5,667 nucleotides of DNA from Acidobacteriota bacterium (GTDB taxonomy: Bacteria; Acidobacteriota; Vicinamibacteria; Vicinamibacterales; 2-12-FULL-66-21). The stretch spans positions 1 through 5,667 of the forward strand of contig JABFWM010000119.1 in NCBI GenBank assembly GCA_013362195.1. Reading direction: 5' to 3'. The notes beneath the pieces were generated by a model. That model searched no databases, had not been told where the DNA came from, and saw only the letters and a program-made list of their open reading frames with translations. Made by a program: the position numbers and the translations under genes. Within the stretch, counting starts at the first letter, position 1; each line of letters opens with the position of its first letter. Below, one piece after another: positions 1 to 5,450 of the stretch.

Positions 1-1
1 C

Positions 2-298
2 ATCAATACTTACGACCAGGAACGCTGGATGACGGCGGCCTGGGGCAGCGCGCTCGCGATGATCGGCGCCCGCCGCGGCGGGTTCATCGGCGGGCTGCTC
101 GCGATGACGGGGGCGACCCTCGCGGTACGCGCCGCCATGGGACGGCACGACTACTCGGTCGCGCGCGACTGGATCGACCGCACCATGCTGAATCGCGGAT
201 GGACGTCCGGCAATGCGGTCGACGATGTGGTCGCGGAGTCCGTCCCCGCGAGCGATCCGCCGTCCTGGACGGCCACCACGGCAACAGGGAGAAAGTAG
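2..298 (+). CDS. Small YgaP-like (DUF2892-type) membrane protein, 5' partial
   Basis: The reading frame is open from base 2, so the gene probably begins before the window; 98 codons and a TAG stop are visible. An ATG at 29 is in frame, but the family-like opening (N-T-Y-D-Q-E-R-W) lies just upstream of it, so an upstream start is more likely. Two hydrophobic Gly/Ala-rich stretches (M-T-A-A-W-G-S-A-L-A-M-I-G-A and G-G-F-I-G-G-L-L-A-M-T-G-A-T-L-A-V) suggest a helical hairpin in the inner membrane. The tail, D-Y-S-V followed by about 45 polar residues, is probably cytoplasmic. The same plan (E-R-W, two short membrane helices, then a D-x-Y/D-Y element) occurs at the N-terminus of the next gene, so the two appear paralogous. 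The stop is 5 nt before the next start, consistent with one transcript and coupled translation. No enzymatic motif is seen and the function is unknown. Confidence 0.7.
   Translation: MNTYDQERWMTAAWGSALAMIGARRGGFIGGLLAMTGATLAVRAAMGRHDYSVARDWIDRTMLNRGWTSGNAVDDVVAESVPASDPPSWTATTATGRK
286..291 (+). promoter_or_regulatory. Probable Shine-Dalgarno of the SRPBCC gene
   Basis: AGGGAG lies 12 nt before the ATG at 304, inside the last codons of the preceding gene. It supports choosing the ATG at 304 rather than the in-frame ATG at 199, which lies deep inside the upstream gene. Confidence 0.5.
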
Positions 299-303
299 CG
301 ACG

Positions 304-1053
304 ATGGCGACGATCGAGATGACCTTTCCGGAAGACTCGCGCGAAGCGCTCGCGCGATCCGATCGCAACCTGAGCGAATTCGAGCGCTGGGCGTCGATGG
401 CGGCGGGGACGGCGCTGGCCGTCTACGGCCTGTCCCGGCTGCGCTCGAGCGGCTGGCTGTACGCCGGACTCGGCGGCCTGCTGCTGCGCCGCGGCGTCAC
501 CGCGCACTGCGACGTCTACGAGGCGCTCGGCGTCAACACCGCGGGCACGCGGAGCGACACGCGCGCGGCGCTGCGGGGCGCGCGCGGCGTGAACGTGCTC
601 GAGAGCGTCACGATCAACCAACCCATCGAAACGCTCTACCGGTTCTGGCGCAACCTCGAGAACCTGCCGCGCTTCATGCACCACCTGCAGTCGGTCGAGC
701 GCATCACCGACACGATCTCGCACTGGCGCGCGAAAGGGCCCGCCGGCACGATCGTGGAGTGGGACGCCGAGATTCACAACGAGGTCGCCAACAAGCTGAT
801 TGGCTGGCGCTCGCTCGAAGGATCCGGCGTCGTGAGCGCGGGATCGGTCAACTTCGACGCGGTCCCCGGCGATCGCGGCACCCGCGTCACCGTCCACCTG
901 CAGTACAGCCCGCCCGGCGGCAGGATCGGCGCCGCGGTGGCGCGGCTGTTCGGCCGCGACGCCGCGTCGGAGATCCGCGAAGACCTGCGCCGATTCAAGC
1001 AGCTCGTCGAAGCTGGCGAGGTCGCGACGACGTCGGGGCAGCCGCGCGGTTAG
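304..1053 (+). CDS. SRPBCC family protein (cyclase/dehydrase-like) with N-terminal membrane module
   Basis: The product is 249 aa. Residues 22-76 form a YgaP/DUF2892-like module: N-L-S-E-F-E-R-W, a hydrophobic helix at about 29-46, a second at about 50-63, then H-C-D-V-Y-E-A-L-G. A linker (78-95) leads to an SRPBCC (START/Bet v1-like) domain at about 97-240, opening V-T-I-N-Q-P-I-E-T-L-Y and including F-W-R-N-L-E-N-L-P-R-F-M, the W-D-A-E-I strand, I-G-W-R-S-L-E-G-S-G and a C-terminal helix E-D-L-R-R-F-K-Q-L-V-E. SRPBCC domains have a deep hydrophobic pocket and bind lipids, polyketides or other small ligands; the ligand here cannot be read from sequence. The protein is probably held at the inner membrane with the SRPBCC domain in the cytoplasm. 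ATG 304 is chosen because the upstream extension overlaps gene 1 and carries no domain. Its neighbours suggest a stress or detoxification role, which is inference only. Confidence 0.88.
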   Translation: MATIEMTFPEDSREALARSDRNLSEFERWASMAAGTALAVYGLSRLRSSGWLYAGLGGLLLRRGVTAHCDVYEALGVNTAGTRSDTRAALRGARGVNVLESVTINQPIETLYRFWRNLENLPRFMHHLQSVERITDTISHWRAKGPAGTIVEWDAEIHNEVANKLIGWRSLEGSGVVSAGSVNFDAVPGDRGTRVTVHLQYSPPGGRIGAAVARLFGRDAASEIREDLRRFKQLVEAGEVATTSGQPRG

Positions 1054-1097
1054 TCGCGGGCGGTAGGCAGCAGCCGGCAGGCAGTCGCGCCGTTCAC

Positions 1098-2267
1098 ATG
1101 AGAGCGCTGTGTTGGTACGGAACCAATGACGTTCGCGTCGTGCGGGTGCCGGATCCCAGGATCCTGAACCCGCGCGATGCGATCGTGAAGGTGACGCTGA
1201 CCGCCATCTGCGGGTCGGATCTGCACCTGCTCGACGGCTTCATTCCCACGCTCAAGCGCGGCGACATCCTCGGCCACGAATTCATGGGCGAAGTGGTCGC
1301 GGTCGGCGCCGAGAACCACACACTCGCCGTCGGCGACCGCGTCGTCGTCCCGTTCACGATCGCGTGCGGACGCTGTTTCTTCTGCCAGCGCGAGCTGTGG
1401 TCCGCGTGCGACAACTCGAACCCGAACGCGTGGATGCTCGAACAGGCGTACGGCTATGCGGGGTCCGGCCTGTTCGGCTATTCGCACATGATGGGCGGAT
1501 ACGCGGGCGGACAAGCGGAGTTCGTGCGGGTGCCGTTCGCGGACGTCGGGCCGCTCAAAGTGCCCGACGCGCTCAGCGACGAACAGGCCCTCTTCCTCTC
1601 CGATATCTTCCCCACCGGCTACATGGCCGCCGAGAACTGCAACATCACCCCCGGAGATACCGTCGCAGTCTGGGGATGCGGACCGGTGGGACAGTTCGCG
1701 ATTCGATCGGCATGGATGCTCGGCGCCGGGCGCGTGATCGCGATCGATCGCGTGCCGGAGCGGCTGTTGCTGGCGGCCGACATGGGAAAGGCCGAAGTCA
1801 TCGACCTCACCGTCACGAACGTGTTCGAGGCGTTGAAGGATGCCACCGGCGGCCGCGGCCCGGACGCCTGTATCGACGCCGTCGGCATGGAGGCGCACGG
1901 CGCCACGATCGATGACTGGTACGACCGCGCGAAAACGGCAACGATGCTGGCGACCGACCGCGCGTCAGCGCTGCGGCAGGCGATCCACGCCTGCCGCAAA
2001 GGCGGCACGGTGTCGGTCCCGGGCGTGTACGGCGGCCTCGTCGACAAGGTGCCGCTCGGCGCGGCGTTCGGCAAGGGACTCACGCTGAGAATGGGACAGA
2101 CGCACGTGCACCGCTATCTGCCGATGCTGCTCGATCGCATCGTCCGCGGCGAGATCGACCCGTCGTTCGTGATCACCCACCGACTGCGTCTGGAGCAGGC
2201 GCCGGAAGGCTATCGAACCTTCAGGGACAAGGAAGACGGCTGCATCAAGGTCGTGTTGAAGCCGTAG
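1098..2267 (+). CDS. Zinc-dependent medium-chain alcohol dehydrogenase, FDH-like group
   Basis: The product is 389 aa, a usual length for the glutathione-independent formaldehyde dehydrogenase-like branch of MDR dehydrogenases, which oxidise alcohols or aldehydes with NAD(P). Probable catalytic-zinc ligands are Cys38 (C-G-S-D), His60 (G-H-E) and Asp169 (L-S-D), the Cys/His/Asp set of that branch. The structural-zinc lobe is intact with C-x2-C-x2-C-x7-C at Cys90, 93, 96 and 104. The Rossmann nucleotide motif is G-C-G-P-V-G (193-198), and Asp217 at the end of the second strand favours NAD over NADP. The segment at about 264-292 between two Rossmann strands is an insertion typical of this branch. 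The frame is open far upstream through two other genes, but homology begins at ATG 1098. No good Shine-Dalgarno precedes it; GGCAGG at 1076-1081 is too distant. It follows the SRPBCC gene by 44 bp and may be co-transcribed. The substrate is unknown, and formaldehyde should not be assumed. Confidence 0.93.
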   Translation: MRALCWYGTNDVRVVRVPDPRILNPRDAIVKVTLTAICGSDLHLLDGFIPTLKRGDILGHEFMGEVVAVGAENHTLAVGDRVVVPFTIACGRCFFCQRELWSACDNSNPNAWMLEQAYGYAGSGLFGYSHMMGGYAGGQAEFVRVPFADVGPLKVPDALSDEQALFLSDIFPTGYMAAENCNITPGDTVAVWGCGPVGQFAIRSAWMLGAGRVIAIDRVPERLLLAADMGKAEVIDLTVTNVFEALKDATGGRGPDACIDAVGMEAHGATIDDWYDRAKTATMLATDRASALRQAIHACRKGGTVSVPGVYGGLVDKVPLGAAFGKGLTLRMGQTHVHRYLPMLLDRIVRGEIDPSFVITHRLRLEQAPEGYRTFRDKEDGCIKVVLKP

Positions 2268-2269
2268 CC

Positions 2270-2285
2270 GCTGCCTTCGGGCCGC
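2270..2285. terminator. Weak UUCG-loop hairpin between converging genes
   Basis: The 17-bp gap between the dehydrogenase stop (2265-2267) and the SDR stop (2285-2287) contains GCC-TTCG-GGC (2273-2282), extended by two more pairs beyond a single mismatch. A C(UUCG)G loop is stabilising, but no T-run follows on either strand, so this is at best a weak or Rho-assisted bidirectional end. Confidence 0.2.
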
Positions 2286-3307
2286 TACATCTCGTTGTTC
2301 GCGACGGCGGCGCGGTCGGTCAGCTTCGTCACGAGCGACGGCGTCCAGCCCGCCTCGCTGTCCCTTCCCTTCTTGATCGCATTGCCCTGCGCGCCGTTCG
2401 CGGATGGCAGCGCACGCGCGACGAGGGCGATCGCGCGCGCGACAGTGGCCGGCAACGCCACGTTGGCCACCGCCGCAGCCTTCGCCTGCGGCGTGATCGT
2501 CAGCTCCGGATCGCCGTGACGACACGCGTCGAGGATCTTCCGGGCGGCGCGCTCGGCGGCGATGGTCAGGCCGGGAATCGAGCTCAAGGTCTTGAACCAG
2601 GCGTACTCGGCCTCGTGGCGTCCCTTGAACTGCGCGTTCACCGTCGAGCCGGTGCGCATCAGGCCGGGCGCGACGGTGGTCACGCGGATGCCGAATTGAT
2701 CGAGCTCCGCGCGGATGGCGTCGGAGAGGCCGATGAGCGCGAACTTGCTCGCGCAGTACGGCGCCAGGTGCGGCACGGCGACCCTGCCGCCAATCGACGA
2801 GACGTTGACGATCCGGCCGAAGCCGCGGTGCCGCATGATCGGCGTGACTTCGAGCATGAGATGCAGCGGGCCCCAGAAGTGCGTGGCCATCGCATTCTCG
2901 AAGTCCTCGTGCTCCATGTGCTCGAGCGGTCCCACCTGGATGATGCCGGCATCGTTGATCAGCACGTCGACGGCATGCCACCGGTCGATGACCGCATCGA
3001 TCGCGGCACGGACGTCGGCGCGCCGGCGGATGTCGCAGCGAATCGTCATCACCTCGCCGCCGCGCGCCTGCAGGTCCTCGGCGGCCCGCGCGAGCTCACC
3101 GGGATCGCGCGCGAGGAGCACGACGCGGGCGCCTTCCTCCGCGACCATCCGCGCCATCACGAGGCCGAGCCCGCGCGACCCGCCGCTGATCACGACCACC
3201 CGGCCTTCGAACGAAATCGTGTGGCGCGCGCGCGCCAGCCGCCGCGCCACGAGCGCAGCGCCGAATCCGGCCGCCAGGCCCAGCGCCAACTTCTGCTGCT
3301 GTCTCAT
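2285..3307 (-). CDS. Classical short-chain dehydrogenase/reductase with N-terminal membrane anchor
   Basis: The product is 340 aa. Residues 7-21 form a short hydrophobic stretch followed by Arg-rich R-R-L-A-R-A-R, likely an uncleaved inner-membrane anchor with the catalytic domain in the cytoplasm. The SDR Rossmann domain spans about 34-225: cofactor motif S-G-G-S-R-G-L-G (41-48), C-D-I at 91-93, N-D-A-G at 118-121 (usually N-N-A-G), catalytic Ser171, and Tyr184 and Lys188 in Y-C-A-S-K, followed by P-G-L-M-R-T. Arg67 in L-L-A-R-D after the second strand may favour NADPH. About 115 residues follow the core, longer than the usual 250-aa SDR, including an Ala-rich segment (about 270-305) and a polar tail; their role is unknown. 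The start has a strong ribosome site and overlaps the stop of the DUF72 gene by ATGA. The substrate cannot be predicted; a lipid or other hydrophobic substrate would fit the anchor. Confidence 0.92.
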   Translation of the reverse strand: MRQQQKLALGLAAGFGAALVARRLARARHTISFEGRVVVISGGSRGLGLVMARMVAEEGARVVLLARDPGELARAAEDLQARGGEVMTIRCDIRRRADVRAAIDAVIDRWHAVDVLINDAGIIQVGPLEHMEHEDFENAMATHFWGPLHLMLEVTPIMRHRGFGRIVNVSSIGGRVAVPHLAPYCASKFALIGLSDAIRAELDQFGIRVTTVAPGLMRTGSTVNAQFKGRHEAEYAWFKTLSSIPGLTIAAERAARKILDACRHGDPELTITPQAKAAAVANVALPATVARAIALVARALPSANGAQGNAIKKGRDSEAGWTPSLVTKLTDRAAVANNEM

Positions 3308-4041
3308 GGATGATCCTCCAGCACACGCCGCAGCACGACAGCATCCCGCGGCGCATGTCCTCCGATGTCATTGTTGAAATACGCGTACACGTCGCAGCCC
3401 GCGTCGCGTTGTTCGTTGAGCCACCCGGCCCAGCTTCGAAGCCGCTCCTCCGAATAGCCGCCGCCATACCTGGCGTCGGCGCCATGAAACCTGACGTAGA
3501 CGAACGGCCCGACACGTTCCCGCCCCGTCGCCGAGCCCGGCATGTCGTGGAGGCACAGCGCCACGCCGCGGTCGTCCAGCATCCCGCAGATCTCGCGGTC
3601 GTACCACGACGGGTCGCGGAACTCGACAACGTGCCGCGCGTCCCGAGGCAGCGACGCGATGAAATGGCGGAAACGCTCCGCATTCACCTTGAACCCCGGC
3701 GGCAGTTGATAGAGCACCGGTCCGAGGTGCTCGCCGAGCGCGCGCATCCGGGAGAACAGCCGATCGAGCGGTTCCTCCGGATCCTTGAGCTTCTTCATGT
3801 GCGTGAGAAAGCGGCTCGCCTTGACGGCAAACTCGAATCCCGGCGGGGCTCGTCGGCTCCAGGCCGCAAACGTCGCGCGCTCGGGCAGGCGGTAGAAGCT
3901 GTTGTTAATCTCGACGGTATCGAACGTCGTGGCGTAGTGCTCGAACCACCGCGTCCTGGGCAGCTCCGCCGGATAGAAGTCACCGCGCCAGTGCTTGTAC
4001 TCCCAGCCGGAGCACCCGACGCGCGCCCGTCCCCGGCTCAT
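3304..4041 (-). CDS. DUF72 (YecE-like) protein
   Basis: The product is 245 aa, the usual length for DUF72, a TIM-barrel-like family of unproven biochemical function. Family hallmarks appear in order: G-C-S-G-W (9-13), V-E-I-N-N-S-F-Y-R-L-P (43-53), F-A-V-K-A (71-75), L-Y-Q-L-P-P (110-115), V-E-F-R-D-P-S-W (139-146), Y-V-R-F-H-G (182-187) and Y-F-N-N-D (221-225). In the sixth motif the common form is F-R-H-P-S-W; here Asp replaces His. There is no signal peptide or membrane segment, so it is probably cytoplasmic. It is the first gene of a two-gene minus-strand unit, and its TGA overlaps the SDR start by 4 nt, giving translational coupling. Only a weak ribosome site (GAG four bases before ATG) is seen, in the 45-bp gap shared with the divergent csaA. 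The family assignment is secure; the function is not. Confidence 0.93.
   Translation of the reverse strand: MSRGRARVGCSGWEYKHWRGDFYPAELPRTRWFEHYATTFDTVEINNSFYRLPERATFAAWSRRAPPGFEFAVKASRFLTHMKKLKDPEEPLDRLFSRMRALGEHLGPVLYQLPPGFKVNAERFRHFIASLPRDARHVVEFRDPSWYDREICGMLDDRGVALCLHDMPGSATGRERVGPFVYVRFHGADARYGGGYSEERLRSWAGWLNEQRDAGCDVYAYFNNDIGGHAPRDAVVLRRVLEDHP
3315..3319 (-). promoter_or_regulatory. Strong Shine-Dalgarno of the SDR gene
   Basis: On the minus strand GGAGG lies 7 nt before the ATG at 3307, inside the last codons of the DUF72 gene. It confirms the SDR start and the ATGA overlap, and it is the best ribosome site in the window. Confidence 0.8.
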
Positions 4042-4072
4042 TTACTCAGGCACGACGCAATCAATGTGCCCG

Positions 4073-4078
4073 TATGAT
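4073..4078 (+). promoter_or_regulatory. Candidate -10 element of csaA, implying a leaderless mRNA
   Basis: TATGAT matches the TATAAT consensus at five of six positions. Transcription would begin about 7 nt downstream, near 4085, and the csaA ATG is at 4087. No convincing -35 lies 16-18 bp upstream, and no Shine-Dalgarno is found between this element and the ATG, which fits leaderless or near-leaderless expression. The promoter identification rests on sequence match alone. Confidence 0.4.
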
Positions 4079-4086
4079 CCCGTCAC

Positions 4087-4419
4087 ATGATTACCTTCGC
4101 CGACTTCGAGCGCGTAGACATCCGCGTCGGCCGCATCACGCGCGTGGATCTCTTCCCGGAGGCGCGAAAACCCGCCTACAAGCTGGTGATTGATTTCGGA
4201 GCGGAGCTCGGGACGCGGCGATCGTCCGCGCAGCTGACGCGCCATTACGCCGCCGAGGATCTCGTCGGACGCCTCGTGCTGGCCGTCGTCAACTTTCCAC
4301 CGCGTCAGATCGGACCGTTCATGTCCGAAGTTTTAACGCTTGGGCTGCCCGATTCGGCCGGCGCCGTCGTGCTGGCGGTGCCGGACAAGGACGTGCCGCT
4401 TGGCGGCAAGCTGTTCTAG
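4087..4419 (+). CDS. csaA: tRNA-binding, chaperone-like protein CsaA
   Basis: The product is 110 aa, the full usual length for CsaA, a single OB-fold (tRNA-binding domain) protein that acts as a cytoplasmic homodimer. The B. subtilis member was described as chaperone-like and linked to protein export; the fold resembles the tRNA-binding domain of methionyl-tRNA synthetase C-termini. Recognisable blocks are F-x-x-V-D-I-R-V-G (8-15), F-P-E-A-R-K-P-A-Y-K-L (23-33), R-S-S-A-Q-L-T (45-51), V-V-N-F-P-P-R-Q-I (67-75), S-E-V-L (80-83) and the closing P-D-K-D-V-P-L-G-G-K-L-F. No other domain is fused, so it is not a MetRS fragment. The start follows a candidate -10 directly, without a ribosome site. 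Its stop overlaps that of the convergent response regulator. It is the only plus-strand gene in this half of the window and is probably monocistronic. Confidence 0.95.
   Translation: MITFADFERVDIRVGRITRVDLFPEARKPAYKLVIDFGAELGTRRSSAQLTRHYAAEDLVGRLVLAVVNFPPRQIGPFMSEVLTLGLPDSAGAVVLAVPDKDVPLGGKLF
4416..4419. other. Shared CTAG: overlapping convergent stop codons
   Basis: The palindrome CTAG supplies TAG for csaA (4417-4419, plus) and TAG for the response regulator (4418-4416, minus). There is no intergenic space for a terminator of either gene, so each transcript must end within or beyond the other gene. Confidence 0.95.
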
Positions 4420-5090
4420 GCGGGACGGCGAAACGCACCCTGGCCGGTGCGGGCAAGAAACCCTTCGGATTCGAGCGACAGGAGGATTCGCTCGGTCGCG
4501 TCGCGGTTGAACCCAAAGATGAGGCGGGCCTGCTCGGTCGTGAGCGCGAGCCCGGGCAGCGCGGCGAACTCCTGACGGACGCGCTCCACCGCCTCGCGCC
4601 GCGCGGCCACGTTCCGCCGATCGACCGCCACACGGACGGCCTGCGACAGCGGAAGGACGGGTTGCGTGCGCTGACGTTTGCGATAGGCGGGCCGCGCCAG
4701 CACGCGGGCGACCTCGCGCATAACCGCCTGCGGCAGGCAGGGCTTGATGAGCACGCGCTCGATTCCGGCCCCCTGCGCACGACGCTCCAGGTCGGGCGCG
4801 GGAAACCCGGTGACCATCAGAATCCGGATCGCCGAAGTGCGGGGATCGTCTTTCAGGAGCTCGGCGAGGGTAATGCCGTCGACGTCGGGCATCACGTAAT
4901 CGGTCAGAAGGACGTCGGGAACAATTTCCACCGCGGACGCCATGGCCTGAGTGCCCGAGGGCGCCTCGGCCGTGCGATAGCCACTGGTGTCGAAGCAGGC
5001 CCGGTACAGTTCCCGAGTGTCGCGGTCGTCGTCGGCCACGAGTACGAACGGCCGGGCGCGACCTCCAGAGGTCATCGCGGTGGCGGACAT
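4416..5090 (-). CDS. Response regulator: REC receiver with C-terminal HTH-like module
   Basis: The product is 224 aa. The receiver domain spans about 14-132: acidic pocket Asp20-Asp22, phospho-acceptor Asp64 in L-L-T-D-Y-V-M-P, the switch Thr94 in M-V-T-G, and Lys116 in I-K-P. A basic linker (K-R-Q-R, 138-141) leads to a helix rich in Arg/Glu (about 150-175) and a compact module at about 173-221: E-F-A-A-L-P-G-L-A-L-T, T-E-Q-A-R-L-I-F-G, N-R-D-A-T-E-R-I-L-L-S-L, G-F-L-A-R-T, G-A-F. This has the helix-turn-helix plus wing layout of a small winged-helix, so transcriptional output is plausible, though it is not one of the common OmpR, NarL or NtrC effector types. No histidine kinase lies in the window. 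The start is 11 nt after the stop of the upstream DUF2934 gene, within reach of a perfect inverted repeat; a second in-frame ATG six codons in is possible. Its stop shares CTAG with the csaA stop. Confidence 0.9.
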   Translation of the reverse strand: MSATAMTSGGRARPFVLVADDDRDTRELYRACFDTSGYRTAEAPSGTQAMASAVEIVPDVLLTDYVMPDVDGITLAELLKDDPRTSAIRILMVTGFPAPDLERRAQGAGIERVLIKPCLPQAVMREVARVLARPAYRKRQRTQPVLPLSQAVRVAVDRRNVAARREAVERVRQEFAALPGLALTTEQARLIFGFNRDATERILLSLESEGFLARTGQGAFRRPA

Positions 5091-5092
5091 CT

Positions 5093-5113
5093 CAGGAACG
5101 TCTACCGTTCCTG
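5093..5113. promoter_or_regulatory. Perfect 8-bp inverted repeat at the DUF2934/response-regulator junction
   Basis: CAGGAACG (5093-5100) and CGTTCCTG (5106-5113) are perfect inverted copies separated by 5 nt. Read on the minus strand as RNA, the loop GUAGA contains the UAG stop of the DUF2934 gene and the stem ends 2 nt before the AUG of the response regulator. It could be an RNA hairpin coupling translation of the two genes, or a dyad DNA operator. No U-run follows, so a classical terminator is unlikely. The repeat is seen directly; its role is inference. Confidence 0.5.
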
Positions 5114-5338
5114 TGATTCAGGACGCCGCCCCATGATCTCGCGTTCAGCGGTCAGCCAATCCTCCCAATCGTTGCCGTGGCTTCCGCCGCGCGCAAGATA
5201 CAGCTCGTACGCCCGTGCGGCGACGCGGTCCGCGTTGCCGTTGGACGCGACGGTGCCGCGCACGTCCTGTGCGTCGGCGGGCTGCTCGACTGAAGGATCT
5301 GACGGAGCTTCGCCAACACGCTTACGGGTCTTTGCCAT
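5102..5338 (-). CDS. Small DUF2934 protein
   Basis: With the chosen start the product is 78 aa. The C-terminal half matches DUF2934: R-V-A-A-R-A-Y-E-L-Y-L-A-R-G-G (38-52), then G-N-D-W-E-D-W-L-T-A-E-R-E-I (55-68). The N-terminus is basic (A-K-T-R-K-R) and the middle is polar and probably disordered. The family is short, soluble and of unknown function. The frame remains open to an ATG at 5407 (101 aa) with another ATG at 5362, but M-A-K-T-R-K-R is the most family-like N-terminus, and the extra residues are compositionally unlike it. None of the three starts has a strong ribosome site, so the start is uncertain. It lies 11 nt before the response-regulator start in the same direction, consistent with co-transcription. 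Confidence 0.78.
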   Translation of the reverse strand: MAKTRKRVGEAPSDPSVEQPADAQDVRGTVASNGNADRVAARAYELYLARGGSHGNDWEDWLTAEREIMGRRPESQER

Positions 5339-5419
5339 GCACGCCGTGTCATCAACAGCCATGCCATGCGGATGGCCGTCATTCCCCGCAGAGCAGCGCC
5401 CGGACATGGGGCGATGCGA

Positions 5420-5445
5420 ACAAAATCGATACAGGATAATTTTGT
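5420..5445. promoter_or_regulatory. AT-rich inverted repeat upstream of the DUF2934 gene
   Basis: ACAAAAT (5420-5426) and ATTTTGT (5439-5445) are perfect 7-bp inverted copies with a 12-bp spacer, in the most AT-rich stretch of the window. On the minus strand TATCCT, a partial -10 match, lies between the arms. It begins 6 bp beyond the stop of the preceding gene. It could be an operator over a promoter for the DUF2934/response-regulator pair, or a weak AU-rich hairpin at the end of the preceding transcript. Neither role is proven. Confidence 0.35.
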
Positions 5446-5450
5446 CGGGT

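Noticed and set aside
151..897. Minus-strand 248-codon frame opposite the SRPBCC gene
   Set aside because: Arg/Ala/Asp-rich composition with no family motif, wholly antisense to a recognised gene; a product of high GC.
1066..1084. Three GGCAG copies before the dehydrogenase
   Set aside because: Short, irregularly spaced and GC-rich; likely chance, and too far from the ATG to act as a ribosome site.
213..1097. Long in-frame upstream extension of the dehydrogenase frame
   Set aside because: It runs through the SRPBCC gene in another frame and is extremely Arg/Ala-rich with no domain; zinc dehydrogenase homology begins only at 1098.
1151..1164. Two GGATCC hexamers separated by 2 bp
   Set aside because: They lie inside the dehydrogenase coding region and are explained by the codons for P-D-P-R-I-L; no sign of a regulatory role.
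1050..1898. Minus-strand 282-codon frame opposite the dehydrogenase
   Set aside because: Antisense to a clear enzyme gene, His/Arg/Asp-rich, no recognisable domain.
2516..3313. Plus-strand 265-codon frame opposite the SDR gene
   Set aside because: Antisense shadow of a clear SDR gene with biased Arg/His/Ala composition and no motif.
3310..4077. Plus-strand 255-codon frame opposite the DUF72 gene
   Set aside because: Covers the same DNA as DUF72, whose motifs are all in place on the minus strand; composition is typical of a shadow frame.
4042..4245. Minus-strand 67-codon frame ending directly before the DUF72 start
   Set aside because: It is antisense to csaA and has no motif; the abutting stop and start look coincidental.
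5093..5113. Inverted repeat as a LexA box
   Set aside because: It contains GAAC and GTTC, but their 7-bp separation differs from the GAAC-N4-GTTC SOS box, and no DNA-repair gene follows.
5362..5407. Longer DUF2934 protein from ATG 5407 or 5362
   Set aside because: The extra residues are Cys/His/Gly-rich and unlike the basic N-terminus expected; neither start has a better ribosome site than 5338. They cannot be fully excluded.
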